Under the pieces are notes generated by a model. It had not been told where the DNA came from. It worked only from the letters and a program-made list of their open reading frames with translations, and ran no database searches. The translations under genes were made by a program, and so were the position numbers. Of a stretch of DNA of 64,000 nucleotides, positions 1 through 7,447 are shown one piece after another (position 1 is the first letter of the stretch; every line of letters begins with the position of its first letter). The DNA is from an uncultured Ruminococcus sp. (lineage in GTDB: Bacteria; Bacillota; Clostridia; Oscillospirales; Ruminococcaceae), in contig UPZA01000001.1 in NCBI GenBank assembly GCA_900538575.1, forward strand, positions 62,001 to 126,000. The letters are read 5' to 3'.

Positions 1-1124
1 TATCTCAGTATCTTGCCGGAAAATCAACTCTGACTGAGGAAGAGCTTGTTATTGCGGATATGAACGACGACGGAATTGTAAACATTTTTGATCAGATACT
101 TATTAAAAGGACCGTTCTTACAATCAGGGATATTGTTGAGATTCCTGAAGAAACTGATCCGACAGAGGCTACCGATCCAACAGAATCGACAGAGCCTTCT
201 ACCGAGGAAGCGACTACTACTGTAACCGACGTTACCGAGCCTTCCACCGAGGTAGTTACTACTACTGTAACCGACGTTACCGAGCCTTCAACTGAGGAAG
301 TTACTACTATTGTAACCGACGTTACCGAGCCTTCCACTGAGGAAGTTACTACTACTGAAACAATTTCATTGCCTTATGAATTTAAAATTGCCCCGGATAA
401 TGAAGATAATGTAGAATCCATTAAGTTTACCGTTGTCTCTGATAAGGACGACATAGCATATAACGGCGCGGTACAGTTTATTGTAAACGGAGAGTACAGT
501 TCAGATTACGATGTTGTCTTTTCTAACAATGATTCTAATGAGTTTGAGATCAAAGTACCTGAAAATATAACTGATCCTACTGCAATTACATCTATAAAGA
601 TTGTAAAATACTGGCAGTCGGACGAAACCGCAAATCTTGCTCTGTCAAACGTTAAAGCAGTTGTCGGCGGCAATGAAACAGATTCTTATGAAGAGCCTGC
701 AAAAACAGCGGATTCAAAGACTATACCGCTCTATTCAATAGGTTCAAATTCTTTCTGGAATGACGGAAATGCAAACCTTTCATCTGAATGCGTTCTCCCG
801 GAAATAAAGGAAAACGGAACCTATACCGCTAAAATCGTTTTAGCTGAAGGTTCTAATACAATAGAATTCCTTGCACTTGCATTTGACGGCCTTTCATCTT
901 CTGATTTTAAGGATCTTGCTTTTAAAGTAAAATCCATTAAAGTTGACGATACTGAGCTTGAAACCGCTGATTTATCAAAGGTATCGGTAAATACCAATAT
1001 TGAAGGCTCAACAAGAATTTACCTGACCGATACATGGACAACAACAAAGGTCGAGGCTATTCCGTCAGACACTTCTGTAAATCAAAGTATTGAAATCGAA
1101 TTTACTGTCAGCGGTATAGAATAA
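1..1124 (+). CDS. Dockerin-containing secreted protein, 5' end outside the window
   Basis: The reading frame is open from base 3, so the true start, and presumably the signal peptide and first dockerin repeat, lie upstream; 373 residues are visible. Residues 1-39 are the second half of a type I dockerin (calcium loop ADMNDDGIVNIFD, then IKRTVL). A Thr/Glu/Pro linker follows with four copies of a 15-residue repeat (TEPSTEEVTTTVTDV type). The rest, about 260 residues, is two beta-rich segments with no glycosidase motif I recognise. The last 130 residues resemble the lipoprotein at 18806-19543 (NGTYT, SIKVDD, IEFTVSG against NGQYT, SIKLDG, VTFTVSG). The dockerin should anchor the protein to a cohesin scaffold; the function of the C-terminal half is unknown. 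Confidence 0.85.
   Translation, partial: SQYLAGKSTLTEEELVIADMNDDGIVNIFDQILIKRTVLTIRDIVEIPEETDPTEATDPTESTEPSTEEATTTVTDVTEPSTEVVTTTVTDVTEPSTEEVTTIVTDVTEPSTEEVTTTETISLPYEFKIAPDNEDNVESIKFTVVSDKDDIAYNGAVQFIVNGEYSSDYDVVFSNNDSNEFEIKVPENITDPTAITSIKIVKYWQSDETANLALSNVKAVVGGNETDSYEEPAKTADSKTIPLYSIGSNSFWNDGNANLSSECVLPEIKENGTYTAKIVLAEGSNTIEFLALAFDGLSSSDFKDLAFKVKSIKVDDTELETADLSKVSVNTNIEGSTRIYLTDTWTTTKVEAIPSDTSVNQSIEIEFTVSGIE
189..353 (+). repeat. 45-bp tandem repeat encoding the Thr-rich linker
   Basis: Nearly four copies of a 45-bp unit encode TEPSTEEATTTVTDV and variants; the fourth copy degenerates after about 353. It is an in-frame linker repeat between the dockerin and the C-terminal domains, probably O-glycosylated and flexible. 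Such repeats expand and contract by slippage. Confidence 0.85.
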
Positions 1125-1147
1125 AAAAGATTTAATAAATAAATCAG

Positions 1148-1175
1148 GCGCTTTCCATATGGAAAGCGCTTTTGT
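1148..1175 (+). terminator. Intrinsic terminator after the first dockerin gene
   Basis: A 9-bp perfect stem (GCGCTTTCC/GGAAAGCGC) with an ATAT loop is followed by TTTTG. It lies 23 bases after the stop codon of the first gene. Confidence 0.85.
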
Positions 1176-1208
1176 TTATATATACAAAATAATAATACAT
1201 AAAAATTA

Positions 1209-1237
1209 TTGACAAATATATAAAATAATGATATAAT
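1209..1237 (+). promoter_or_regulatory. Sigma-A promoter of the dockerin metallopeptidase gene
   Basis: Perfect consensus -35 TTGACA (1209-1214) and -10 TATAAT (1232-1237) with a 17-bp spacer. The ribosome binding site GAGGAG follows at 1249-1254, nine bases before the ATG at 1264. Confidence 0.9.
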
Positions 1238-1263
1238 TATACAAAAAAGAGGAGAAAATTTCC

Positions 1264-2559
1264 ATGAAACTTAAAAATAAAATTGCCGCTATAACATCAG
1301 CCGCAATAGTCATAACGTCGTTGCTAAGCGGCGCGTCTGCCGAAGAAAACGCACAGATTCGTAAAATTAAAGGCGATATAAACAGAGATTATATTATTTC
1401 TGTTGCCGACGCAGTCGCACTTAGTCATTGCCTTACCGGCAAGGCGTTTCTGGAAGAAGGCGACGAGTATTACGCCGATATTAATAACGACGGAGCAGTT
1501 GACGCCTTTGATCTTATGCTCCTTCGCAGAACTATACTCGGAATACGCGAACAGGATATTGAAGAGGAGGAAACAACCGAGCCGCCTGTTACAACTTCCC
1601 CGCCGATAACAACAGAGGTTTCAACTACCGCTGTAAGCGATCCTGTTACACAAACTACGTCATTTACAGAAACAACTGCGTATGTCACCACAACTGAAAC
1701 AATAACCACGACAATCGAACAGATAGACTTGAGCGACATGCCAGAGGAATATAAATACGCCCTTGATTGGGTATGGGAAAACAGGATAACAGCGGAAAAA
1801 TCCACTGAACGCTGGAATACGATTTTCGATCAGATAGACGCAGGAAACGGCACACTTAACTATGTAGTAAGATGGCAGTCTTATAAAACGGTTTCACTTG
1901 AGCAAAGAATACAGCTTGAGGAAATGATTGAGAAATCCGTCAATGAATGGACAGATTATCTGATCGGTTACGACGACTGGAAATACGGTCACATTGACGT
2001 AAATGTCGTGGGATGGGCGGTTATAGACGAAAGCGTAATACTGGATAGACAGTCTGACGAAATTATTTATACAAATTGCACTCCTTACGACAGCCAGTAT
2101 GATACCACCAATGGCAGGGAAGAAATACCGGTATGGCTTCCAAATGCGCCTGACGAGCTTTCACGTATGTATCATTTTGATACAAATATAGGCTTTGATT
2201 ACCCCGGCGGTCTTGATAAACGGTTTGATATGTATCTTTGGGCAACTCAGGGATTCCCTGATATAGGAGGCTGCGGAGGAGACTGGGGACAGCGGCTATC
2301 TGATAACGCTTATTTAAATATGTTAGACGGAACAGGTATCCACGTATTCCAACACGAGCTGGGACACGGTTTCGGTATAACTGACTTTTACGGCGGAGAG
2401 GGAGAATCCGACGGTTTTCCGCCCGGAGGATTCCCTGAGCCTACTATAATGATGGCCGGAAACTCTATGGAAATTACTAATTATGACGGATGGCAGCTCA
2501 GATATATCTGGAGTAAAATAAAGGATCAGTCAATAAACGGCAATAACAGATTCAGTTAA
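1264..2559 (+). CDS. Secreted dockerin protein with a metzincin-like zinc peptidase motif
   Basis: 431 residues. Residues 1-26 are a signal peptide ending SGASA. Residues about 36-92 are a type I dockerin with two calcium loops (GDINRDYIISVAD and ADINNDGAVDAFD). A Thr-rich linker runs to about residue 155. The C-terminal domain carries HELGHGFGITD at 364-374, which fits the HExxHxxGxxD zinc signature of metzincins, and several Gly/Trp-rich stretches. A scaffold-bound protease or an enzyme that uses the same fold is likely; no exact family was recognised and the substrate is unknown. It has its own strong promoter and is separated from the upstream dockerin gene by a terminator. Confidence 0.8.
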   Translation: MKLKNKIAAITSAAIVITSLLSGASAEENAQIRKIKGDINRDYIISVADAVALSHCLTGKAFLEEGDEYYADINNDGAVDAFDLMLLRRTILGIREQDIEEEETTEPPVTTSPPITTEVSTTAVSDPVTQTTSFTETTAYVTTTETITTTIEQIDLSDMPEEYKYALDWVWENRITAEKSTERWNTIFDQIDAGNGTLNYVVRWQSYKTVSLEQRIQLEEMIEKSVNEWTDYLIGYDDWKYGHIDVNVVGWAVIDESVILDRQSDEIIYTNCTPYDSQYDTTNGREEIPVWLPNAPDELSRMYHFDTNIGFDYPGGLDKRFDMYLWATQGFPDIGGCGGDWGQRLSDNAYLNMLDGTGIHVFQHELGHGFGITDFYGGEGESDGFPPGGFPEPTIMMAGNSMEITNYDGWQLRYIWSKIKDQSINGNNRFS

Positions 2560-2570
2560 TAATATAATTT

Positions 2571-2606
2571 AAAAAAAGAGAGCGATTATATATCGCTCCC
2601 TTTTTA
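2571..2606. terminator. Bidirectional terminator between convergent genes
   Basis: Stem GAGCGAT/ATCGCTC (2580-2598) is flanked by seven A on the left and five T on the right, so it can terminate the dockerin peptidase gene (+) and the P-loop kinase gene (-). Confidence 0.8.
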
Positions 2607-3128
2607 TTTCATTTTATTTAAGTTTATATCGCATTCATATTCTTTATCAATTAAAATATATTTACATTTATATTTTTTGCACAGTAAAAGATTCTTTTTG
2701 TTTTCATTCAGCAAAAACTCTTTGGTACATAACTCATGATCAAGACGATTTTCAATAATACAAGCATATTTGTTTATGTTATCATAATTGTTTTCAATAT
2801 AATTTTCTGTCATTATTATACAGTAAAAGTCAATATGATAAAGATATTCGGTATCAAAATATCTTTGCCAGTCAAACGGTATATAACATCCCTCAATTAT
2901 AAGATTCTGATTATTTTCTATCGCCGTTTTGATTATTTCCTTAATAACAGGCCATAAATATTGTGTTAATTTATCGTCGTCTTCCGGAGTTAAATCTGTA
3001 TATCCGCTTCGTATAAGTCCCATTTTCAGATGATCCGCAGATAAATAAGGAAATTTGTATTTTTCAAGCATTCTTTGAGCCAATGCTGTTTTACCCGTAT
3101 GTGTAGCTCCGGAAATCAAAATTACCAT
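2604..3128 (-). CDS. P-loop kinase-like NTPase (adenylate/2-phosphoglycerate kinase type)
   Basis: 174 residues. The N-terminus has a Walker A loop GATHTGKT at residues 7-14. A conserved-looking segment LSADHLKMGLIRSGY at about 30-44 resembles small-molecule kinases, and NLIIEGCYIPFDW (about 75-87) is a Walker B-like strand. The remainder is Asn/Lys/Glu rich. Cytosolic small-molecule kinase is the best guess; the substrate cannot be read from the sequence. It is a single gene, downstream of the thiamine operon on the same strand but separated from it by a terminator-like hairpin at 3151-3189. Start: ATG with GGGAG eight bases upstream. Confidence 0.65.
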   Translation of the reverse strand: MVILISGATHTGKTALAQRMLEKYKFPYLSADHLKMGLIRSGYTDLTPEDDDKLTQYLWPVIKEIIKTAIENNQNLIIEGCYIPFDWQRYFDTEYLYHIDFYCIIMTENYIENNYDNINKYACIIENRLDHELCTKEFLLNENKKNLLLCKKYKCKYILIDKEYECDINLNKMK

Positions 3129-3150
3129 AGCGCCAACTCCCTAAATTTAT

Positions 3151-3189
3151 AAAATACCAAAGCTGTCCTATAATTTCAAGGACAGCTTT
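3151..3189 (-). terminator. Terminator of the thiamine operon
   Basis: An 11-bp perfect stem AAAGCTGTCCT/AGGACAGCTTT (3159-3169 and 3179-3189) lies just after the thiC stop. On the minus strand the stem is followed by GGTATTTTATA, a weak U-tract. Confidence 0.7.
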
Positions 3190-3206
3190 CAATACTAAAT
3201 CAAAAG

Positions 3207-4517
3207 TTATTTCTCACTGCAAAATTCAACCTTTTCGCCCGCAAGTATCATATTTGTAGTTCTCATTGCACACATCTTTCCGCACATTGAGCATGTATGC
3301 CTATCTTTCGGAGGAGTGCTTTCAAAATATGCCTTTGCCTTTTCAGGATCTATAGCATATTTAAACATTTCATCCCAATCTACTCTTCTGCGGGCGTCGC
3401 TCATTTTATTGTCTATATCTCTGGCATTAGGAATACCTTTAGCTATATCGGCGGCATGAGCGGCAATCTTTGAAGCTACTATACCCTCTCTTACATCGCT
3501 TTCATCAGGCAATCTTAAATGCTCCGCCGGCGTTACATAGCATAAAAAGTCGGCGCCATTTGCCGCGGCAATGGCCCCGCCTATAGCCGAGGTTATATGA
3601 TCGTAGCCGGGCGCTATATCTGTTACAAGAGGTCCGAGAACATAAAACGGCGCGTTATGGCATAAACGCTTCTGAACGGTCATATTTGCGGCAATTTCAT
3701 TCATTGCCATATGGCCCGGACCTTCAACCATTACCTGAACATCCTTTGCCCACGCTCTTTCAGTTAAAGCGCCAAGCTCTATAAGCTCTGAAATCTGACC
3801 GGCATCAGTACTGTCATTAATAGATCCAGGTCTTAGTGCGTCCCCAAGGCTTATAGTTACGTCATATTCTCTTAATATATCTAATACCTCGTCATAATAT
3901 TCATAAAACGGATTTTCATTTCCGGTCATTTCCATCCATGCAAAAAGAAGCGAACCGCCTCTTGAAACTATATTAGTAAGCCTTCCCTGACGTTTAAACG
4001 CCTCAATTGCTCTTTTATTTATTCCCGCATGAATAGTATGAAAGTCGACGCCCTCCTTAGCGTGAGCTTCTACAACCTTAAGAAAATCCTTAGCGGTTAT
4101 TTCCAACAGATCCTTTTCAAGGTATCCGATAGCGTCGTACATCGGAACTGTTCCGATCATTGCAGGCGACATCCCGATAAGTTCCTGACGAAAAGTATTT
4201 GTTTTTCCGTAGTTACTTAAGTCCATTATGGCTTCACAGCCGAAATCAATTGCCATCTGAACCTTTTTCATTTCCATATCATAATTTTTGCAGTCGCCGG
4301 AAATTCCAAGATTAACATTTATTTTAGTTCTAAGTCCCGAACCGATTCCCTCCGGACTTAACGCTTTATGATTTACATTAGCGGGAATGCAGACGCTGCC
4401 CTCTGCAACCTTTTGACGAAGCTTTTCCGCTTCAATATTTTCTTTATCCGAAACAATACCCATTTCCTTTGTAATAATTCCTTTTTTTGCGGCTTCCATT
4501 TGTGTTTTATAAATCAT
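3207..4517 (-). CDS. thiC: Phosphomethylpyrimidine synthase ThiC
   Basis: 436 residues, the length of the short ThiC form without the N-terminal extension. ThiC is a non-canonical radical SAM enzyme that rearranges aminoimidazole ribotide into HMP phosphate for thiamine. The C-terminus carries CSMCGKMC (C-x2-C-x3-C), the [4Fe-4S] cluster site; the central GPGHMAMNEI and LCYVTPAEHLRLP segments are family hallmarks. The ATG follows directly on the thiD stop codon (TAAATG), and its ribosome binding site GGAGG lies in the last thiD codons, so translation is coupled. It is the last gene of the TPP-riboswitch operon. Confidence 0.97.
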   Translation of the reverse strand: MIYKTQMEAAKKGIITKEMGIVSDKENIEAEKLRQKVAEGSVCIPANVNHKALSPEGIGSGLRTKINVNLGISGDCKNYDMEMKKVQMAIDFGCEAIMDLSNYGKTNTFRQELIGMSPAMIGTVPMYDAIGYLEKDLLEITAKDFLKVVEAHAKEGVDFHTIHAGINKRAIEAFKRQGRLTNIVSRGGSLLFAWMEMTGNENPFYEYYDEVLDILREYDVTISLGDALRPGSINDSTDAGQISELIELGALTERAWAKDVQVMVEGPGHMAMNEIAANMTVQKRLCHNAPFYVLGPLVTDIAPGYDHITSAIGGAIAAANGADFLCYVTPAEHLRLPDESDVREGIVASKIAAHAADIAKGIPNARDIDNKMSDARRRVDWDEMFKYAIDPEKAKAYFESTPPKDRHTCSMCGKMCAMRTTNMILAGEKVEFCSEK

Positions 4518-5309
4518 TTAGCGACCTCCGTTTTTATAAAAATGATTAAGCGGTCCCCTTCCCTTTCCAAGATCAAGACCATACCTTATAGCTCCGGTTA
4601 TATAATCCTTAGCATTCTTTACGCTTTCAGCCATACTCCTGCCGAGGGCCAGATTAGCGGCAATAGCTGAGGAAAGCGTACATCCTGTGCCATGCGTATT
4701 GGGATTTTCCAGCTTATCTGCTTCAAAAGAATAAAATCTGTTGCCGTTATAAAGAATATCTTCAGCGGAATCAGTTAAATGTCCGCCCTTAATAAGAACG
4801 CTTCCTCTGCACATTCCGTAAATTTTTTCAGCAGCAGATTTCATCTGCTCCCTGCTTTCAATAGGTACTCCTGCTAATACTTCCGCTTCAGACAGATTGG
4901 GCGTTACAATATCAGCAAGAGGAAACAGCTTCTCAATAAGAGAATCCACGGAATCCTCTGAAATCAAACGATGTCCGCTGGTAGAAACCATAACGGTATC
5001 AAGCGCTATATTTTCAGCATTTTCCTTTTCAAGAAATCCAGCCACGGTATCTATAATATCCCGACTCGACAGCATTCCGATTTTGACAGCGTCAGGTCTT
5101 ATATCATTAAAAACCGACCTTAACTGCTTCTCTACAAAATCAGCCGGAATGTCAAATATACCGTCGACTCCCATAGTGTTCTGAGCAGTAACCGAGGTTA
5201 TAACGCTCATTGCATAGCAGCCATTAGCTGAAACTGCCTTTATATCAGCCTGAATACCCGCGCCGCCTATGCTGTCGCTGCCGGCGATAGTAAGCACTGT
5301 CTTCATCAT
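4518..5309 (-). CDS. thiD: Hydroxymethylpyrimidine/phosphomethylpyrimidine kinase ThiD
   Basis: 263 residues, normal for the ribokinase-like ThiD family. The enzyme phosphorylates HMP and HMP-P. The N-terminus TIAGSDSIGGAGIQADIK and the C-terminal NTHGTGCTLSSAIAANLA (anion hole and catalytic Asp region; here GTGC) are typical. The start overlaps the thiE stop by four bases (ATGATG), so the genes are translationally coupled; a second ATG follows immediately. Position in the operon: middle gene, thiE-thiD-thiC. Confidence 0.97.
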   Translation of the reverse strand: MMKTVLTIAGSDSIGGAGIQADIKAVSANGCYAMSVITSVTAQNTMGVDGIFDIPADFVEKQLRSVFNDIRPDAVKIGMLSSRDIIDTVAGFLEKENAENIALDTVMVSTSGHRLISEDSVDSLIEKLFPLADIVTPNLSEAEVLAGVPIESREQMKSAAEKIYGMCRGSVLIKGGHLTDSAEDILYNGNRFYSFEADKLENPNTHGTGCTLSSAIAANLALGRSMAESVKNAKDYITGAIRYGLDLGKGRGPLNHFYKNGGR

Positions 5310-5953
5310 ACATTCTCCAATGTTTTCATTGCAACACTTTTTAAAGTCATAGCTGACGTCCTGATATCATCCTGTGCAAACAATGAAGATACAACCGCTA
5401 CTCCGGCAATGCCCGTATCTTTAAGCTGCATCATATTTAAATAATTAATTCCGCCTATAGCTACGACAGGGATAGGTATCTTCATACATATTTCTTTAAG
5501 CTCCTCCAAAGAAATAGGCGTTGTATTTTTTTTAGTCGGAGACTGAAAAACTGCTCCGCAGCCAAGATAATCGGCTCCCGCCGCCCATGCCGCCTGCGCT
5601 TCATGCAAATTGTGAGCCGTTGCGCCTATAACGGCGTCTTCGCCCAGCACCCGCCTTGCATACAGCAGATCTCCGTCTTCAAGGCCAAGATGTACGCCGT
5701 CTGCGCCCGACTGATCTGCAATTTTTATTGAATCATTTATTATAAGAGGAACTCCGTATTTCCGGCAGACAAGCTTTAAATCCTTTGCCATTTCCAGTAT
5801 TTCCTCGTAAGACTTGTTTTTTTCTCTGAGCTGAACTATAGTCGCGCCTCCTTTAACAGCGTCTTCGACAGCTTCAGCAAGACTTATTCCGTTTTTCAGA
5901 CATGAAGAATCAGTAACAGCGTATAGTCTTAATTGTTTATTTACTACTCTCAA
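5306..5953 (-). CDS. thiE: Thiamine-phosphate synthase ThiE (TTG start)
   Basis: 215 residues from a TTG at 5951-5953; the longest open frame begins at 6076, but its first 41 codons are the TPP riboswitch and terminator. AGGAG sits at good distance before the TTG. ThiE couples HMP-PP and thiazole phosphate to thiamine phosphate. Visible marks: LYAVTDSS near the start, QLREKNKS (residues about 40-47), INDSIKIADQSGADGVHLG, IGATAHN, GADYLGCGAVFQSPTKKNT and the C-terminal VAIGGIN phosphate loop. It is the first gene of the operon and is directly controlled by the upstream riboswitch. Confidence 0.95.
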   Translation of the reverse strand: MRVVNKQLRLYAVTDSSCLKNGISLAEAVEDAVKGGATIVQLREKNKSYEEILEMAKDLKLVCRKYGVPLIINDSIKIADQSGADGVHLGLEDGDLLYARRVLGEDAVIGATAHNLHEAQAAWAAGADYLGCGAVFQSPTKKNTTPISLEELKEICMKIPIPVVAIGGINYLNMMQLKDTGIAGVAVVSSLFAQDDIRTSAMTLKSVAMKTLENV

Positions 5954-5964
5954 TTTTTCACTCC

Positions 5965-5997
5965 TAAAAAAGCGTACCCGCAAAAAAGGAGTACGCT
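5965..5997 (-). terminator. Riboswitch-controlled terminator before thiE
   Basis: Minus-strand hairpin AGCGTAC/GTACGCT (5991-5997 and 5971-5977) followed by six U residues. It lies between the TPP aptamer and the thiE start, where the ligand-bound switch would stop transcription. Confidence 0.85.
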
Positions 5998-6001
5998 GTT
6001 T

Positions 6002-6092
6002 AATCAATACTCCCTTCGCCGGCATTATCCGTTCAGGTTTAACGGGTTTATTCTCAGCCTGTTTGACAGCAAGCACCCCGGATTATCTTTAT
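6002..6092 (-). promoter_or_regulatory. TPP riboswitch (THI-box)
   Basis: On the minus strand the conserved aptamer blocks are all present in order: GGGGTGC, GGCTGAGA, ACCTGA, GGATAATGCCGGCGAAGGGA. This is the thiamine pyrophosphate aptamer. The terminator at 5965-5997 is its expression platform. It starts a few bases after the ilvE stop with no terminator between, so it may sit on an ilvE read-through transcript or follow a promoter inside the end of ilvE. Confidence 0.95.
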
Positions 6093-6098
6093 TCTGTT

Positions 6099-7166
6099 TT
6101 AATTCAGTTCTACGATCCAGCCGTATTCGTCCGGTATTTTTCCCCACTGAATTCCGGTCATAGTATCATAGAGCATCTGTGAAATTTTTCCGATCTTATT
6201 ATCGTTGATTTCCATGATCTTATCATTCCATTTCAGATGTCCGACCGGAGAAATAACAGCCGCTGTACCTGTTCCGAATACCTCGTCAAGCTTTCCGGCA
6301 TCGTAAGCGTCGGCGACCTCCTGAATAGAAATTTTTCTCTCCGTTACCTTATAACCGTTTTTACGGCATATTTCTATAGCGGATTTTCTTGTGATTCCCG
6401 GAAGCACAGAACCCGTCAGCGCAGGTGTAATTACCTCGCCGCCGATAACAAAGAAAATATTCATCGAACCGACTTCTTCAATATATTTCTGCTCAACGCC
6501 GTCCAGCCAGAGAACCTGTTCATAGTCCTGCTTGTGAGCCTCGTCCTGACCTGCAAGTGAAATGGCATAGTTCGCCGCTGTTTTGACAAAACCTGTTCCG
6601 CCTCTTACAGCTCTTACATAATTGCTTTCAACATATATTTTCACGGGATTCAGACCTGTTGAATAATATGCGCCTGACGGTGAAAGTATTATCATAAACA
6701 AATAATGGTCGGCCGGTCTAACGCCTACATACGGATCAGTGGCGATTATAAACGGTCTTATGTAAAGCGACGCGCCCTCCGTATGAGGAACCCAGTCCTT
6801 TTCAACATTTAAAAGGGCTGTCAGCGCCTCTAACGCGTCGTCAACCGGTATTTCAGGAATAACCATACGCTTGTTAGACGTATTAAGCCTTTTGAAGTTT
6901 TCATCCGGACGGAAAAGCTGTATCTTTCCCTCCGCTGTCCGATAAGCTTTAAGGCCTTCAAAAACCTCCTGACCATAGTGCAGACACATTGCGGCCGGAG
7001 ACAGGGAAAGATTCTGATAAGGAACGATCCTTGCGTCATGCCAGCCTTCGCCCGTATCATAGTTCATAATAAACATATGGTCGGTAAAAATATGTCCGAA
7101 ACCCAGCTTCGTTTCGTCTGTCGGCTTTTGTTTAAGCGTTTTTGTAAGTTCCATTCTGATATTCAT
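6099..7166 (-). CDS. ilvE: Branched-chain amino acid aminotransferase IlvE
   Basis: 355 residues, matching the longer type II branched-chain aminotransferases (fold-type IV PLP enzymes). It transfers amino groups between glutamate and the keto acids of Val, Leu and Ile. Recognisable segments: CLHYGQEVFEGLKAY (residues about 58-72), RPFIIATDP (about 138), GGTGFVKTAANYA near 190, with the PLP lysine in FVKTA, and EEVGSMNIFFV followed by TPALTGSVLPGITR in the last third. The 43-residue membrane peptide gene lies 26 bases upstream on the same strand, and the thiamine operon follows directly downstream. Confidence 0.96.
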   Translation of the reverse strand: MNIRMELTKTLKQKPTDETKLGFGHIFTDHMFIMNYDTGEGWHDARIVPYQNLSLSPAAMCLHYGQEVFEGLKAYRTAEGKIQLFRPDENFKRLNTSNKRMVIPEIPVDDALEALTALLNVEKDWVPHTEGASLYIRPFIIATDPYVGVRPADHYLFMIILSPSGAYYSTGLNPVKIYVESNYVRAVRGGTGFVKTAANYAISLAGQDEAHKQDYEQVLWLDGVEQKYIEEVGSMNIFFVIGGEVITPALTGSVLPGITRKSAIEICRKNGYKVTERKISIQEVADAYDAGKLDEVFGTGTAAVISPVGHLKWNDKIMEINDNKIGKISQMLYDTMTGIQWGKIPDEYGWIVELN

Positions 7167-7192
7167 TTAATAAGACCCCTTTTTTGTCTGTA

Positions 7193-7324
7193 TCAGTCGC
7201 AGACAGTAATATATTTTTTTTGGAATTTACTTTTTAATACTGCAATCGCCGCTGCTGCACCGACTGCAATAGCGGATATCATAAAAACGGTCAACAAAAC
7301 TTTATTGCATTTTTTCATTTTCAT
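7193..7324 (-). CDS. 43-residue single-pass membrane peptide
   Basis: A short reading frame encodes a basic N-terminus (MKMKKCNK), one hydrophobic Ala/Ile/Val-rich segment (residues about 9-30) and a basic tail ending YITVCD. GGGAG precedes it; ATG at 7322-7324 or the second ATG at 7316-7318 could start it. An extended -10 (TGATATAAT, 7364-7372) lies upstream and ilvE follows after 26 bases, so the two are probably co-transcribed. No family was recognised; a small membrane protein or a leader peptide are both possible. Expression is not proven. Confidence 0.5.
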   Translation of the reverse strand: MKMKKCNKVLLTVFMISAIAVGAAAAIAVLKSKFQKKYITVCD

Positions 7325-7363
7325 GCATCTCCCAATAAACTTTAAAAAACTTTTGCTTTTTAT

Positions 7364-7372
7364 ATTATATCA
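7364..7372 (-). promoter_or_regulatory. Extended -10 promoter element upstream of the small peptide and ilvE
   Basis: The minus strand reads TGATATAAT, an extended -10; the -35 region is poor. It lies 40 bases before the small peptide start. Confidence 0.55.
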
Positions 7373-7447
7373 TAATTTTTTTGATTTGGCTATATAGTTT
7401 TTTAAAAATCATAAAATTTTCTTTAAATATTCAAATCTTAGCCATAT

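Noticed and set aside
92..337. 81-residue minus-strand frame rich in Val/Ser repeats
   Set aside because: It is the antisense of the tandem-repeat linker of the dockerin protein; the repeats create the open frame.
189..353. CRISPR-like direct repeats
   Set aside because: The 45-bp repeats have no spacers and are in frame in a Thr-rich linker.
1264..2559. Glycoside hydrolase assignment for the dockerin peptidase
   Set aside because: No glycosidase catalytic motif was seen; the HExxHxxGxxD signature speaks for a metallopeptidase.
5954..6076. N-terminal extension of thiE
   Set aside because: These bases are the TPP aptamer and its terminator; a TTG with AGGAG at 5953 starts the normal ThiE sequence.
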